The notes beneath the pieces were generated by a model. The model saw only the letters and a program-made list of their open reading frames with translations. It searched no databases and was not told the origin of the DNA. Below, one piece after another: positions 36,186 to 44,982 of a stretch of DNA of 64,000 nucleotides (its first letter is position 1; the number at the start of each line of letters is the position of its first letter). Both the position numbers and the translations under genes were made by a program. Source of the DNA: Ruminococcus sp. (GTDB lineage: Bacteria > Bacillota > Clostridia > Oscillospirales > Ruminococcaceae); contig SVNK01000009.1 in assembly GCA_015066935.1 (NCBI GenBank), positions 1-64,000 of the forward strand, given 5' to 3'.

Positions 36186-36875
36186 TTATATACCTCCGTT
36201 TAGTGCAGGGTCGGCGACACCGTTTGCTGCAAATGCAGCCTGTCTGTCACGGCATGTTCCGCAGACGCCGCACGGTTTTTCGCTGCCTTCATAGCAGCTC
36301 CATGTAAGCTCGTAGGGGACGCCTATGCGAAGTCCCTCACGGACGATCTGAGCTTTGGTGAGCCCGACAAAGGGGGCCTTGATTTCAAGAGCATTACCGC
36401 TTCCGATATGGATTGCACGGCTGATTGCGTCGTTGAACTCTGTACTGCAATCGGGATAGGCATTTCCTGCGGCATCGTCACTGTGGGCACCGTAGTAGAT
36501 TACTCCGCATCCGAGCGATAGAGCGATACTTGCCGCAGATGAAAGGAAAAGACCGTTTCTGAACGGCACATATGTTGAAACAGTTCCGCCGTTGGAATCT
36601 GAGAGCTGATCGGCGTAGCTTTCCTTGGGGATTTCGGCTTCAGAGCCTTTCAGCAGGGAGCAGTCGGAATCGGCAAAAATAACAGCAAGGTCAAGAGTAC
36701 GGAGACTTACTCCGTAGTATGCGGCAATTTTTCCAGCTGCTTCGAGTTCTTTGCTGTGTTTCTGACCGTAGTATACAGAAAGTGCGGTAACGTTTTCGGC
36801 ACCGTATTTGTCGATTGCAAGTCCGAGACAGGTGGTACTGTCAACGCCGCCGCTGAAGAGAACAAGTGCTTTCAT
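36186..36875 (-). CDS. queC: 7-cyano-7-deazaguanine synthase
   Basis: QueC converts 7-carboxy-7-deazaguanine to preQ0 using ATP and ammonia. The 229-residue protein has the PP-loop [12 protein letters not shown] (residues 6-17), [16 protein letters not shown] near 130, and a C-terminal zinc site [11 protein letters not shown] plus Cys in SWSCYEG. Normal length. It lies 37 bases after folE and 1 base before queF. Confidence 0.96.
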   Translation of the reverse strand: MKALVLFSGGVDSTTCLGLAIDKYGAENVTALSVYYGQKHSKELEAAGKIAAYYGVSLRTLDLAVIFADSDCSLLKGSEAEIPKESYADQLSDSNGGTVSTYVPFRNGLFLSSAASIALSLGCGVIYYGAHSDDAAGNAYPDCSTEFNDAISRAIHIGSGNALEIKAPFVGLTKAQIVREGLRIGVPYELTWSCYEGSEKPCGVCGTCRDRQAAFAANGVADPALNGGI

Positions 36876-36912
36876 AGTAAGAAACTCCTTAAAAGATGTT
36901 GGTGGGATTGTG

Positions 36913-37476
36913 TCAGTCGACGAGAGCCTTTAGCTGAGGGTCGTTTCTGAAATCGCCCATAAAAGTTTTGGTGACGGTCTGAGCAGAAGCGTTTCTGATA
37001 CCTCTTGCCGTCATGCAGCTATGACTTCCCTTGATGAGGACTCCTACATGAGGCGAGCCTGTTGCTTCTGAGATAATTTCTGCAATATCCTTGCCGAGAC
37101 GCTCCTGAAGCTGGAGACGTTTTGCAGCCATATCACAGATACGTGCGATTTTGCTCAGTCCGAGGACCTTTCCGCACGGAATATAGGCAACATTAACCGT
37201 CATGTCATACATAAGAGCCATGTGATGTTCGCAGAAGCTGAACACAGTGATGTCCTTCATGACAACGGCGGTGTGGGTATCATCACCATCATCTGAGGAA
37301 AAGGTTTTGCCGAACATTTCGGCGATCTGGTGATTAGTATATGATATGCCCTCAAAGACCTCTTCATACATACGAGCAACACGCTGAGGAGTGTCACGCA
37401 GACCCTCTCTTTCGGGGTCCTCACCGAGAGCTTCAAGAATACCTCTGACATGGTACGCAATTTTTTCCTTATCCAT
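36913..37476 (-). CDS. folE: GTP cyclohydrolase I
   Basis: A 187-residue type IA enzyme forming 7,8-dihydroneopterin triphosphate from GTP, the first step of both folate and queuosine precursor synthesis. FCEHHMALMYD supplies zinc Cys and His, KGSHSCMTARGIR the second Cys, and GLSKIARICDMAAKRLQ the substrate segment. Being inside the que operon, it probably feeds QueD; a folate role is also possible as no other copy is seen. ATG 37476 follows AGGAGGC. Confidence 0.95.
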   Translation of the reverse strand: MDKEKIAYHVRGILEALGEDPEREGLRDTPQRVARMYEEVFEGISYTNHQIAEMFGKTFSSDDGDDTHTAVVMKDITVFSFCEHHMALMYDMTVNVAYIPCGKVLGLSKIARICDMAAKRLQLQERLGKDIAEIISEATGSPHVGVLIKGSHSCMTARGIRNASAQTVTKTFMGDFRNDPQLKALVD

Positions 37477-37488
37477 AGCAGCCTCCTG

Positions 37489-38154
37489 TCAGACGCCCTT
37501 TTTATCGGGTGTCCAGATAAATTTATGCAGCTGGAGCTGCAAACGAGTGCGGTTAAGCCTGTATTTTTTCATAAAATCGACAATCTGTTCGGGGTTGATG
37601 CTTCCGAAAACCGGACTGAAATATACGTGACAGCGTTCAGAAAGATTGAATCTTTCGATTATTTCCTTTGCTCTTTCGAGGTCGGAAATGCTTCCCGAGA
37701 CGAATTTGACGGTATCGGATTCCGAGAGATATTGAAAATTTTCAAGACACATTGAGCTTTCCATACCGCTTGACGGCAGTTTGTAGTCCATAGTAAAAAG
37801 CGGTCTGCACGGTTTTCCGGCAAGTTCCTTTATGGAGAGACTGCCGTTTGTCTCAATTTCGACGCTTTTTCTGTTTTTTATGAGAATCTCAATCAGCTCA
37901 TAGAGTCCGCTGCGGAGAAGAGGTTCTCCGCCGGTAAGAGTGACGTTGGTGACGCCTGAATCGTCTATATAAGCGGAAATTTCCTCTGCCGACATCATTT
38001 CAGCGGGAGTGTCACAGCTGTTTGCCCATTTTGTATCGCAATAGCTGCACCTCAGATTACATTCCCTGAAACGTATAAACACAGCGAGTTCTCCTGCACG
38101 GGTACCCTCGCCGTTTATGCTGACAAATTTTTCCGCAACGGGATACAGAGTCAT
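37489..38154 (-). CDS. queE: 7-carboxy-7-deazaguanine synthase
   Basis: Radical SAM enzyme turning 6-carboxytetrahydropterin into 7-carboxy-7-deazaguanine. The 221-residue protein has CNLRCSYCD (CxxxCxxC cluster motif, residues 33-41), the TLTGGEPLL segment binding SAM, and ETNGS further on. The N-terminal FVSINGEGTRAGELAVFIRF is typical of QueE. Its start overlaps queD by 4 bases (ATGA). Confidence 0.95.
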   Translation of the reverse strand: MTLYPVAEKFVSINGEGTRAGELAVFIRFRECNLRCSYCDTKWANSCDTPAEMMSAEEISAYIDDSGVTNVTLTGGEPLLRSGLYELIEILIKNRKSVEIETNGSLSIKELAGKPCRPLFTMDYKLPSSGMESSMCLENFQYLSESDTVKFVSGSISDLERAKEIIERFNLSERCHVYFSPVFGSINPEQIVDFMKKYRLNRTRLQLQLHKFIWTPDKKGV

Positions 38155-38576
38155 GGAGTCACCTCGTACAAGGCACAGTTTTCGGGAGTTTCGTAAACGG
38201 CAACGCTTTTTACGGGAAGACCCTTTTTATTGATGATATTGTAGAAATACTCAGCGAAATTCTCAGCAGTAGGGCGGAACGGCACCTCGATGAGCAGGAA
38301 GTCTTCTTCCTGTAAAGCAGCAAGTGTAGTTGGTTTAAGCGAACCGCTTTCGTAGATCAGGGCGTGGTCGAAGCTTTGTGCGAGTCTTCTGATTTCGTAC
38401 TTGATGTCGCTGAAGTCGATGAGCATTCCACGTTTTGTACCGGAGGAACGAAGCTCGTCACCATTGAATGTAGCCTCGATAATCCAGCGGTGACCGTGGA
38501 TGTTGGCACATTTGCCCTCATATCCTGCAAGGAAGTGAGCACTGTCGAATGCGGCAGAAGTTTTCAGATAATACAT
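38151..38576 (-). CDS. queD: 6-carboxytetrahydropterin synthase
   Basis: QueD makes 6-carboxy-5,6,7,8-tetrahydropterin from dihydroneopterin triphosphate. The 141-residue protein has the zinc His (AAFDSAHFL), the catalytic Cys and two more His in CANIHGHRW, and MLIDFSDIK with later FDHALIY. It is the first gene of the queD-queE-folE-queC-queF operon and starts at ATG 38576 after AAGGAG, which lies directly behind a leader terminator. Confidence 0.95.
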   Translation of the reverse strand: MYYLKTSAAFDSAHFLAGYEGKCANIHGHRWIIEATFNGDELRSSGTKRGMLIDFSDIKYEIRRLAQSFDHALIYESGSLKPTTLAALQEEDFLLIEVPFRPTAENFAEYFYNIINKKGLPVKSVAVYETPENCALYEVTP

Positions 38577-38590
38577 AATAATTTCTCCTT

Positions 38591-38719
38591 AAAAAATGCA
38601 CCTGTCATTGACAAGTGCATCCGAATTCGTAAATAAGACAAAAATAGTCTGTTTAAGGATGCCCGTGGTATTTTTTTAACGACAGGATGGCGCAAACGAA
38701 CTGTCGGAGGAAGTTCCTC
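38591..38719 (-). promoter_or_regulatory. Attenuator-like leader of the que operon, candidate preQ1 riboswitch
   Basis: In transcript order: a small hairpin GAGG...CCTC (38719-38707); a hairpin CGACAG/CTGTCG with a 15-base loop (38706-38680); an A-rich single-stranded stretch; GGGCATCC (38664-38657); and a terminator hairpin ATGCACTTGTC / GACAGGTGCAT with TTTTTT (38620-38591), just before the queD ribosome site. GCATCC of the upper part can pair with GGATGC in the 5' terminator arm (38622-38617), a plausible antiterminator. Stem, loop and A-rich tail resemble preQ1 aptamers, but class I consensus is not matched; class III is possible. Confidence 0.55.
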
Positions 38720-38725
38720 AATGGT

Positions 38726-38754
38726 ATTATACCATAACTGTTTTGTTTTTGCAA
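38726..38754 (-). promoter_or_regulatory. Promoter of the que operon
   Basis: Minus strand TTGCAA (38754-38749), 17-base spacer, TGG then TATAAT (38731-38726). It starts a leader of about 143 bases. Confidence 0.75.
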
Positions 38755-38777
38755 GTGTTTTTTATTCAGGGCTATTT

Positions 38778-39581
38778 TTATCCCAGCATAACGTCAAGAA
38801 GCATCATGACTGCGAATCCGAGGATTATCCCCATAGTTGCGGTATATGGCTGAGTCCGCTGATTCTGCTGACATTCCGGTATAAGCTCGTGAACGGCGAC
38901 GAGTATCATTGCACCTGCTGCAAATGCGAGTGCGTAAGGCAGCAGAGCTTCCATATAGACGACCAGAATTGCTCCGAGGACGCCTGCAATCGGTTCCACC
39001 ATTCCTGAAGCCTGCCCAAGCAGAAAGCACTTTTTCCTTGAACATCCCTCTCTCCTCAGAGGGAGTGAGACAGCGGCTCCTTCGGGAAAATTCTGAAGAC
39101 CGATTCCGATTGCGATAGTCACTGCCCCCATAAGACTTTCTATGTTATAATCAGAGTTCTGCAATGAACCGAATGCGACTCCTACCGCAAGTCCTTCGGG
39201 TATGTTATGAAGCGTTATTGACAGAATCAGCAGTATTATGCGGTTTATACGTTCATTTGGTTTGCCGAGGGTACTGTCTGCCTTACGTCTTGACAGGGAT
39301 ACAACCTTATCAGAAACCCACATGAACAGTGCACCGGACAGAAAGCCTGCCGTCACTACAAGATATGGCGGAAGCTTCGATGTTTCCTCCGCACGTTCAA
39401 TGGCAGGCTGGAGCAGCGACCAGAAACTTGCTGCTATCATTACTCCCGATGCGAAGCCGAGCATGAGGTTCATCACATTTCGGTTCGGTGATTTGAAAAA
39501 GACAACTGTTGCTGCTCCGAGTGCAGTCAGGAGCCACGTTCCCAGCGTAGCAATCAGTGCCATGATTACAAGATTATCCAT
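38778..39581 (-). CDS. ZIP-family metal transporter
   Basis: A 267-residue divalent metal permease (zinc or related metals). Eight hydrophobic segments are visible. The ZIP signature in TM4-TM5 is present as LHNIPEGLAVGVAFGS and GLQNFPEGAAVSLPLR, supplying the binuclear metal-site His, Asn and Glu. The ZupT/GufA-like group is most similar. The start is ATG 39581 after TAGGAGG; a longer frame to 39611 lacks a ribosome site. It is transcribed alone. Confidence 0.93.
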   Translation of the reverse strand: MDNLVIMALIATLGTWLLTALGAATVVFFKSPNRNVMNLMLGFASGVMIAASFWSLLQPAIERAEETSKLPPYLVVTAGFLSGALFMWVSDKVVSLSRRKADSTLGKPNERINRIILLILSITLHNIPEGLAVGVAFGSLQNSDYNIESLMGAVTIAIGIGLQNFPEGAAVSLPLRREGCSRKKCFLLGQASGMVEPIAGVLGAILVVYMEALLPYALAFAAGAMILVAVHELIPECQQNQRTQPYTATMGIILGFAVMMLLDVMLG

Positions 39582-39687
39582 AAAACACCTCCTATAACCA
39601 TTATATTTCAATTGGTAACGTGAGGTGTATGTTTTTGATGTATCAGGACTATATCAGTGTAGAATACAACGCTGCCTTCTCATTGCA

Positions 39688-40086
39688 TCAGGGTACAGAA
39701 TTATCAGACTGCTCTGTTAGATAGTGTTCCTTGTTAAAAAAGGCTTTTTTCAATGCGGCAAATTCCTGTTCCGAGCAGACTTCACTGCATTTTTTTTCGT
39801 ATTCGGCAGAGCGTTTGAGCATATCGGCAGTTTTGCTGCATGGAAATTCGCTGCACTGATTGCATTTGTTGACATTATGTTCATGTGTGCATTCAACGAG
39901 ATTATATGTGCATTGTTTATGTGAGGAGCAGCCTTTGCAGGCAATTTCATCATTGGAAACGACACTTGTTCTCCATCCGATTCTGTACCATAATTCGGCA
40001 ACTGCGCTTAGTTCGTTATCGGAATGAGCGTTATATCTCGGACATTCAATGCAGTTATCACCGCATAGAGTAATTTTCTTTTCCAT
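39688..40086 (-). CDS. DUF3795-like Cys-rich protein
   Basis: A 132-residue protein with many cysteines: LCGDNCIECPRYNAH, ACKGCSSHKQC, ECTHEHNVNKCNQCSEFPC. The ordered CxxxCxxC and CxxC pairs suggest zinc or iron-sulfur binding, and the LCG-C-CP start resembles the DUF3795 family found in anaerobes. The C-terminal third is helical and charged. Function unknown. Confidence 0.8.
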   Translation of the reverse strand: MEKKITLCGDNCIECPRYNAHSDNELSAVAELWYRIGWRTSVVSNDEIACKGCSSHKQCTYNLVECTHEHNVNKCNQCSEFPCSKTADMLKRSAEYEKKCSEVCSEQEFAALKKAFFNKEHYLTEQSDNSVP

Positions 40087-40228
40087 AAATCCCCCATGTT
40101 AAAAAGTAACTATTGAATTAAGTATATAACATCCCACAGATTATGTCAAGCGGTGATTCAGAGGAATAATCGTATGCGGTACATAATTTTCCTGAAAAAG
40201 CTCACAATAGCAACGGAGGGTGAGCTTT

Positions 40229-40423
40229 ATGAAAAAACTCATAAAACTGATACTGATACTGATTTTTCTCAGTTACGGCGGAGACATTCTGAGAGACGGA
40301 ATTCCGGCAATGCCGTCACGGAGCAGTATAGAAGGCTTTGCGGTGCAGCTTGGGGATTCGATAGCTGATTTTCTTGAGACGCTGGGGTTTCAGCCGCCGT
40401 CGGACACTGTGAAAGATTCCTGA
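40229..40423 (+). CDS. Small secreted or membrane-anchored hypothetical protein
   Basis: A 64-residue protein with a basic start and hydrophobic segment (MKKLIKLILILIFLSYGG) that could be a signal peptide or anchor, followed by about 40 polar residues. ATG 40229 follows a good GGAGGGTG site, which supports it as a gene. No family recognised. It lies 65 bases upstream of the PPTase gene, which has its own promoter. Confidence 0.6.
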   Translation: MKKLIKLILILIFLSYGGDILRDGIPAMPSRSSIEGFAVQLGDSIADFLETLGFQPPSDTVKDS

Positions 40424-40442
40424 TAGTCATTGATAAATCCGA

Positions 40443-40471
40443 TTGAAAAATTCTCATTATTGTGATATAAT
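40443..40471 (+). promoter_or_regulatory. Promoter of the PPTase gene
   Basis: TTGAAA, 17-base spacer, TGA then TATAAT (40466-40471), 17 bases before ATG 40489. Confidence 0.65.
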
Positions 40472-40488
40472 TCAAGAAGGTGATTTTA

Positions 40489-41013
40489 ATGATAATGGTA
40501 TCAATTATGGAAATGGACAGAAAAAAACAGCATCGTCATGCACATGCACTTCTCAGAGAGATGCTCAGACCGTTGAATATAGAGTATTCCGATGAAACTC
40601 CCGTTGTGAAGGGTGAATATGGCAAACCGTCGCTTGCGGAGTATCCTGATGTGCATTATAATCTTTCCCACGCCGACGGCATTGCAGCATGTATTGTAAG
40701 CCGCAGAGAATGTGGGATTGACTGTGAAAGCGTCAGAAAAATGCGTCCGAATGTTATGAAAAGAGCGTTTTCGGAGGCTGAAAGACGTCTTGTTGAGAAA
40801 GCACCCGAGGAGAAGCGTGATTTTGTATTTACAAGGCTGTGGACTCTGAAAGAAGCGTACGTTAAAATGAGGGGAGTCGGAATCGGATTTTCGCTCAACG
40901 AGGCAGAGTTCGACATAAAAAACGGAAGAATCATCACCAATTTAAAGGGATGTTCCTTCCGTCAGTACATTATTAAAGAAAAATATATTGTTTCGGTCTG
41001 TGAAAGCGACTGA
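40489..41013 (+). CDS. 4'-phosphopantetheinyl transferase (Sfp-type)
   Basis: A 174-residue enzyme that activates carrier proteins with the coenzyme A arm. Conserved parts: VKGEYGKPSL and HYNLSHADG (substrate and CoA binding), GIDCESVRKM (magnesium-binding Asp and the motif GIDxE), and FTRLWTLKEAYVKMRG (WxxKEAxxK). The length fits the single-domain-like short Sfp group. The start is ATG 40489, 8 bases after AGAAGG; a GTG at 40480 overlaps the site. No carrier or synthase gene is nearby, so the target protein is not indicated. Confidence 0.9.
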   Translation: MIMVSIMEMDRKKQHRHAHALLREMLRPLNIEYSDETPVVKGEYGKPSLAEYPDVHYNLSHADGIAACIVSRRECGIDCESVRKMRPNVMKRAFSEAERRLVEKAPEEKRDFVFTRLWTLKEAYVKMRGVGIGFSLNEAEFDIKNGRIITNLKGCSFRQYIIKEKYIVSVCESD

Positions 41014-41016
41014 ATA

Positions 41017-42477
41017 TCAGCCTGCAAGAATGTTCAGAGCACCGCCGTAAATCTGTGCGGAATCGCTTGCGAAAGAGAATCCGTGTGCGATAGGGTTCTG
41101 AAGCTCCATAATGACTGTGTATGAACCGTCGTAATTATCGTAATCGCACTTGTCGCTGCCGTCGTCGCCGTCCTTTTTGAGACAGCCTGTGATGTAGAGG
41201 AAGTCTCCCTCCCATGTTTCGGCGGTACCTGTTTTGGCGTAGAGGGTGTAGCCGGACGGAGTTGTTATTCCGAGATTTGCCGCTACATTTTTCATGCCGT
41301 CGAGAAGATTGGGGCGGAGATTCTCGGGAATTGACGCAATGACATCATGCGGAGTACTTCCCTTGCCTGTGATTTTTTCGGGGTCATTTGTGTCAACAGT
41401 GTTTTTAAGTACGAAAGGTCTTACCATGTCTCCGAAAGCTGCTTCACGTCCGAGAGCCGCAAGGTACAGCGGACACGTGAGCAGGTATGACTGACCAAAA
41501 GCTGTTCTGCGGAGGTCGTCGGGACAATAAATCTCGATATTATTTTCAAGTGTACCGAAATCGCACTGAATATCCGTACCGAAGTGGAACATTTCGTTGA
41601 GGTCGGCGAGGACGGCTTCCGTACCGATCTGATCGAATGCCTTTGCGAAGAAGATATTGCTTGAATTCACGAATGCGGAGGAAAGTGACCTTTCCATAGG
41701 GTAATTGAAGTTGGTATCGTGGTCCCAGTTGACGATTGAGGTATCCTCAAAGACCCACGTTCCCTCGTCATGCAGGGACGTGATTCCGTGCTTGTCGGCA
41801 ATGACCTCCGACATAATCTTGAAGCACGAGCCGGGCTGGTAATTCTGGAATGCCTTGTTTCCGCAGTCTCCCCATGCAAGCTTCTCGTCGTATGTCTGGA
41901 CAGCAACGGCATTGGGGTCATATGACGGGTAGGAAACCTGAGCCATAACAGAGCCGTCATTTCTCATAACCACGATAGTGCCGTCGAGGTTGACGCTCTG
42001 CATATATTCATAAATACGCTTCTGGACATCGGCGTCGATTGTTATTTGTATGGACTGCCCGATTTCTTCGGAGCCGTTTACGGGAGCAGGATTCTTGACA
42101 GTAAGCAGGTCGTTGAAGGTTTTGTCGTAGCCGTCGGACATTTCTGTTATAACATTTGCAAAGGGAACGGCATATTCTGCGGTATAGATTCGTTTGCTGC
42201 CGTTTTCGGGACTCGAATAGGAGAGAAGTCTGCCTTTAACGTCGTAGATATTGCCTCTGTACTGAACTTTTTTCGTCACATCTGATGTTGCGGCTTCTGT
42301 AGTTTCAGTGGAAATCGGGACGGTGGTATCTTCTGTTGAGTATTCGGACTCTATCGTATTCTGAGGCGGAAACGTATTCGGCGGAGGAAGCTCTCTTGAG
42401 GTGCTGACCGATGAGCATGAACAAAGTGTGAGTGATAATGTCGCAAGAGAGACGGCAGTTATTTTTCTGGTATTCAT
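41017..42477 (-). CDS. Lipoprotein penicillin-binding transpeptidase
   Basis: A 486-residue PBP-type D,D-transpeptidase anchored as a lipoprotein (LSLTLCSCSS, lipid Cys near 18-20). A Thr/Glu-rich linker (about 25-70) precedes a reduced N-terminal domain (YDVKGRLLSYSSP) and the transpeptidase domain with active-site SCFK (about 218), SSN (about 273) and KTGT (about 412). The usual dimerisation domain of class B PBPs is mostly missing, resembling FtsI/PBP2-like or BlaR-related short PBPs. The start is ATG 42477 after AAAGGA; upstream codons would run through the neighbouring gene's control region. Confidence 0.9.
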   Translation of the reverse strand: MNTRKITAVSLATLSLTLCSCSSVSTSRELPPPNTFPPQNTIESEYSTEDTTVPISTETTEAATSDVTKKVQYRGNIYDVKGRLLSYSSPENGSKRIYTAEYAVPFANVITEMSDGYDKTFNDLLTVKNPAPVNGSEEIGQSIQITIDADVQKRIYEYMQSVNLDGTIVVMRNDGSVMAQVSYPSYDPNAVAVQTYDEKLAWGDCGNKAFQNYQPGSCFKIMSEVIADKHGITSLHDEGTWVFEDTSIVNWDHDTNFNYPMERSLSSAFVNSSNIFFAKAFDQIGTEAVLADLNEMFHFGTDIQCDFGTLENNIEIYCPDDLRRTAFGQSYLLTCPLYLAALGREAAFGDMVRPFVLKNTVDTNDPEKITGKGSTPHDVIASIPENLRPNLLDGMKNVAANLGITTPSGYTLYAKTGTAETWEGDFLYITGCLKKDGDDGSDKCDYDNYDGSYTVIMELQNPIAHGFSFASDSAQIYGGALNILAG

Positions 42478-42589
42478 ATGAAATCCTTTCATGTGTATGA
42501 GTGTTGATTCAATTATAGCAAAAAATCCCCGTAACCGCAAGGATTTCGGGGATTTTTTAACGGAATTGTAAATATTGAGGAGCAGACGA

Positions 42590-44188
42590 TTAAAGTGCCC
42601 AGTCGTCGCAGAGGATATTGATAGCTTCAGCAAGCTTGCGCATATCGGCATTTGTACGTCCTTCCGACTTCTGGATAAGACGTGCAAGACGGTCGGAAGC
42701 GGTGATGAGGTCGTTGTAGTAGACGTTCATATTTGAACCGCTGTTCTTTTTCTTGGGAATCGGGATAGGTTCAGCATCGACGGTGATAACACCCTCTGCA
42801 ATATCGAACTCTGCACCGCTGTAGGGAGCGTATGCGTCAGCACCAAGCTCGTCCTTAAGCTTTTGTGTGAAACTTTTGGCGGACTCGTCGTCGCCATGAA
42901 CAACGAAGTATTTCTTAACTCCGCCGATAGCCTTTGCCCAGTTGATAAGCCCCTTTGCGTCGGCATGACCGCTTACACCGGGTAGCTGTTTAATCTGAGC
43001 CGCAACATTTACTGTTTCGCCGAAAAGCTTTACACGTTTTGCACCGTTGATAAGGTTTCTGCCGAGTGTATTTCCTGCCTGATAGCCCACGAAAAGAATG
43101 GTATTCTGGGGTTTCCAGAGGTTATGTTTGAGGTGGTGCTTGATACGTCCTGCCTCGCACATACCGCTTGCGGAGATGATTACCTTGGGACGGTTATCGT
43201 TGTTTATTGCCTTTGATTCGTCGCTGCTTACAGCTCTGATGAGTCCCTCGAAGGAAATCGGGTTGATTCCTTTGCGGACGTATTCAAGAGCTTCTTCGTC
43301 GTAGCAGCTTTCACGGTTGCTGATAAAAATATCGGTAGCCTCGATAGCAAGGGGACTGTCTACATAAACGGGGAATCCGTCATGACCCTTGAGGAGTTTT
43401 TCGTCCTTGATACGGCGGATGAAGTAGAGCATTTCCTGAGTTCTGCCGACTGCAAACGACGGAATAATAACACTTCCGCCTCTGTCGAAGGTAGTCTGGA
43501 GAACCTCTGTAAGTGCTGTAACGTAGTCAGTGGGACGGTCGTGGAAGCGGTTGCCGTAGGTTGATTCCATAATGACATAGTCGGCATTTTCGATATACTG
43601 AGGGTCACGCAGGAGAGGCTGTTCTGTATTGCCGATATCTCCCGAGAATACAAGCGATTTTGTAACGCCGTTTTCGGTGATTTTTACGATAATGCTTGAT
43701 GAACCGAGAAGATGACCTGCGTCCCTGAAAACTGCGGAGACACCTTCGCAGATTTCAACTTCCTTGTCATATGCGTGGGGGACGAAAAGACTGATGGCAC
43801 CGAGAGCGTCGTCCATAGTATAAAGCGGCTCATATTCTTTTTCACCACGACGTTTTGCCTTACGGCTTCTCCATTCTGCTTCGAATTCCTGAATATGGGC
43901 ACTGTCACGAAGCATTACGTTGCAGAGATTTGCAGTTGCTTCGGTGGAGTGTATTTCACCTTTGAAGCCGCCTGCGAAGAGCAGTGGGAGCATTCCTGAG
44001 TGGTCGATATGAGCGTGTGTAAGCAGAACAAAATCAATATTTCCCGGAGCTGTGGGAATCTGGACGTTTTCGAACAAATCCTCACCCTGCTGCATACCGA
44101 AGTCAACAAGGAACTTCTTTCCGCAGGCCTCGATATAGGTACAGCTTCCTGTAACCTCATGAGTAGCACCGATAAAAGTCATTTTCAT
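42590..44188 (-). CDS. Metallo-beta-lactamase / beta-CASP hydrolase (RNase-like)
   Basis: A 532-residue enzyme of the beta-CASP group, mostly RNases. The metal motif THAHIDHSG lies near 58, further MBL motifs FSGDIGN and later SGHADAKG are present, and the beta-CASP part contains IISASGMCEAGRIKHHLKHNL, followed by the C-terminal RNA-specificity region (GYQAGNTLGRNL). The last 50 residues form an additional helical tail. The likely substrate is RNA; the precise target is unknown. ATG 44188 follows GGAGG. Confidence 0.92.
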   Translation of the reverse strand: MKMTFIGATHEVTGSCTYIEACGKKFLVDFGMQQGEDLFENVQIPTAPGNIDFVLLTHAHIDHSGMLPLLFAGGFKGEIHSTEATANLCNVMLRDSAHIQEFEAEWRSRKAKRRGEKEYEPLYTMDDALGAISLFVPHAYDKEVEICEGVSAVFRDAGHLLGSSSIIVKITENGVTKSLVFSGDIGNTEQPLLRDPQYIENADYVIMESTYGNRFHDRPTDYVTALTEVLQTTFDRGGSVIIPSFAVGRTQEMLYFIRRIKDEKLLKGHDGFPVYVDSPLAIEATDIFISNRESCYDEEALEYVRKGINPISFEGLIRAVSSDESKAINNDNRPKVIISASGMCEAGRIKHHLKHNLWKPQNTILFVGYQAGNTLGRNLINGAKRVKLFGETVNVAAQIKQLPGVSGHADAKGLINWAKAIGGVKKYFVVHGDDESAKSFTQKLKDELGADAYAPYSGAEFDIAEGVITVDAEPIPIPKKKNSGSNMNVYYNDLITASDRLARLIQKSEGRTNADMRKLAEAINILCDDWAL

Positions 44189-44265
44189 AAAAAATACCTC
44201 CTTATATGTTTGACGTAATATTTGAAATTTGTAAAATAGTCCTGTTAAATAAATAACTGCATATT

Positions 44266-44396
44266 TTAATTAATGTCAGCTCATCAATGAATGTGATGCG
44301 CAAATTCCTCATATTATAAAGAATTTGTGCACCTCGAACGAAGTTCGGGGCAATAACCGCCTGACGGCGGTTATTGAGGACACATTAATTATAACA
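44266..44396 (+). repeat. Modular hairpin repeat, copy C (modules H4, H5, H6 only)
   Basis: Bounded by the same ends as copies A and B (TTAATTAATGTCAGCTCATC ... GACACATTAATTATAAC). H1-H3 are missing exactly between the CATCAA in the left end and the CATCAA after the outer stem of copy B. H4 (CAAATTC/GAATTTG) is retained, with H5 (variant CCTCGAAC/GTTCGGGG) and H6. Confidence 0.88.
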
Positions 44397-44507
44397 TATT
44401 ACGTTTGTTTTGTCCAGAATTTTGTGCGAATTCACACAAAACTTTCACATAAATGCCGAAGCGCAGTCTGCGAGTCCTTATACAGCGAGGTTTTTTGAAA
44501 AAAACTG

Positions 44508-44536
44508 TTGAAAAATTTTACAGGTTGTGGTATAAT
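44508..44536 (+). promoter_or_regulatory. Promoter of the 44587 operon
   Basis: TTGAAA, 17-base spacer, TGG then TATAAT (44531-44536). Confidence 0.7.
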
Positions 44537-44586
44537 GTTAAGGAGTATTTAATGTCAGCGGGCTAAGCCTGCGGATTGGAGATAGT

Positions 44587-44982
44587 ATGAATTTTTCTGA
44601 TGCTTTTTTAACGCTTTTACAGCAGACCACAGTCGAAAAGCCTTCGCTTTTCCCGTTTCCGTTTCCGATGCATCTGACGCTTGTATGTCTTGGTGCGGCG
44701 TTTTTTGTATACAGATATACTGTGCAGAAGCGTCCGAATCAGATGCTCATGGCAATCGCAATGATTATTTCGCTGGCGGTATGGCTTTCCGAAAGTCGTG
44801 TTCTTTACTATGCAGTCGGCGTAATGGAACTTGTTCTGCTTGTTTCTTGCTTCGTCACTTCGCTGATTTTCAAGCCTGTTGATGAATCCGACACAGCTGA
44901 TTCCGATGAAAAAACTGATTCAGAGGAAAAGACTCCTGTCGTGGCAGAAGAGAAAGCCGATGTTTCGGACGAGGAGGAATGA
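44587..44982 (+). CDS. Hypothetical membrane protein, 3 TM segments
   Basis: A 131-residue protein with three hydrophobic helices (about 29-45, 54-68, 75-97) and a highly acidic C-terminal tail (about 100-131, runs of Asp, Glu and Ser) presumably in the cytoplasm. ATG 44587 lies after GGAGATAGT. Its stop overlaps the dehydrogenase start by 4 bases (ATGA), so both are translated together. No family recognised. Confidence 0.75.
   Translation: MNFSDAFLTLLQQTTVEKPSLFPFPFPMHLTLVCLGAAFFVYRYTVQKRPNQMLMAIAMIISLAVWLSESRVLYYAVGVMELVLLVSCFVTSLIFKPVDESDTADSDEKTDSEEKTPVVAEEKADVSDEEE

Larger units (their letters stand above)
44189..44586. other. Intergenic region with repeat copy C and a promoter
   Basis: This 398-base gap between divergent genes contains modular hairpin repeat copy C (44266-44396), an AT-rich segment with no gene, and a plus-strand promoter at 44508-44536 for the 44587 operon. 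The leader contains a short GC-rich hairpin (GCGGGCT/AGCCTGC). Confidence 0.6.

Noticed and set aside
44551..44575. AATGTCAGC word looking like a fourth start of the modular hairpin family
   Set aside because: Only about nine bases match and no module follows.
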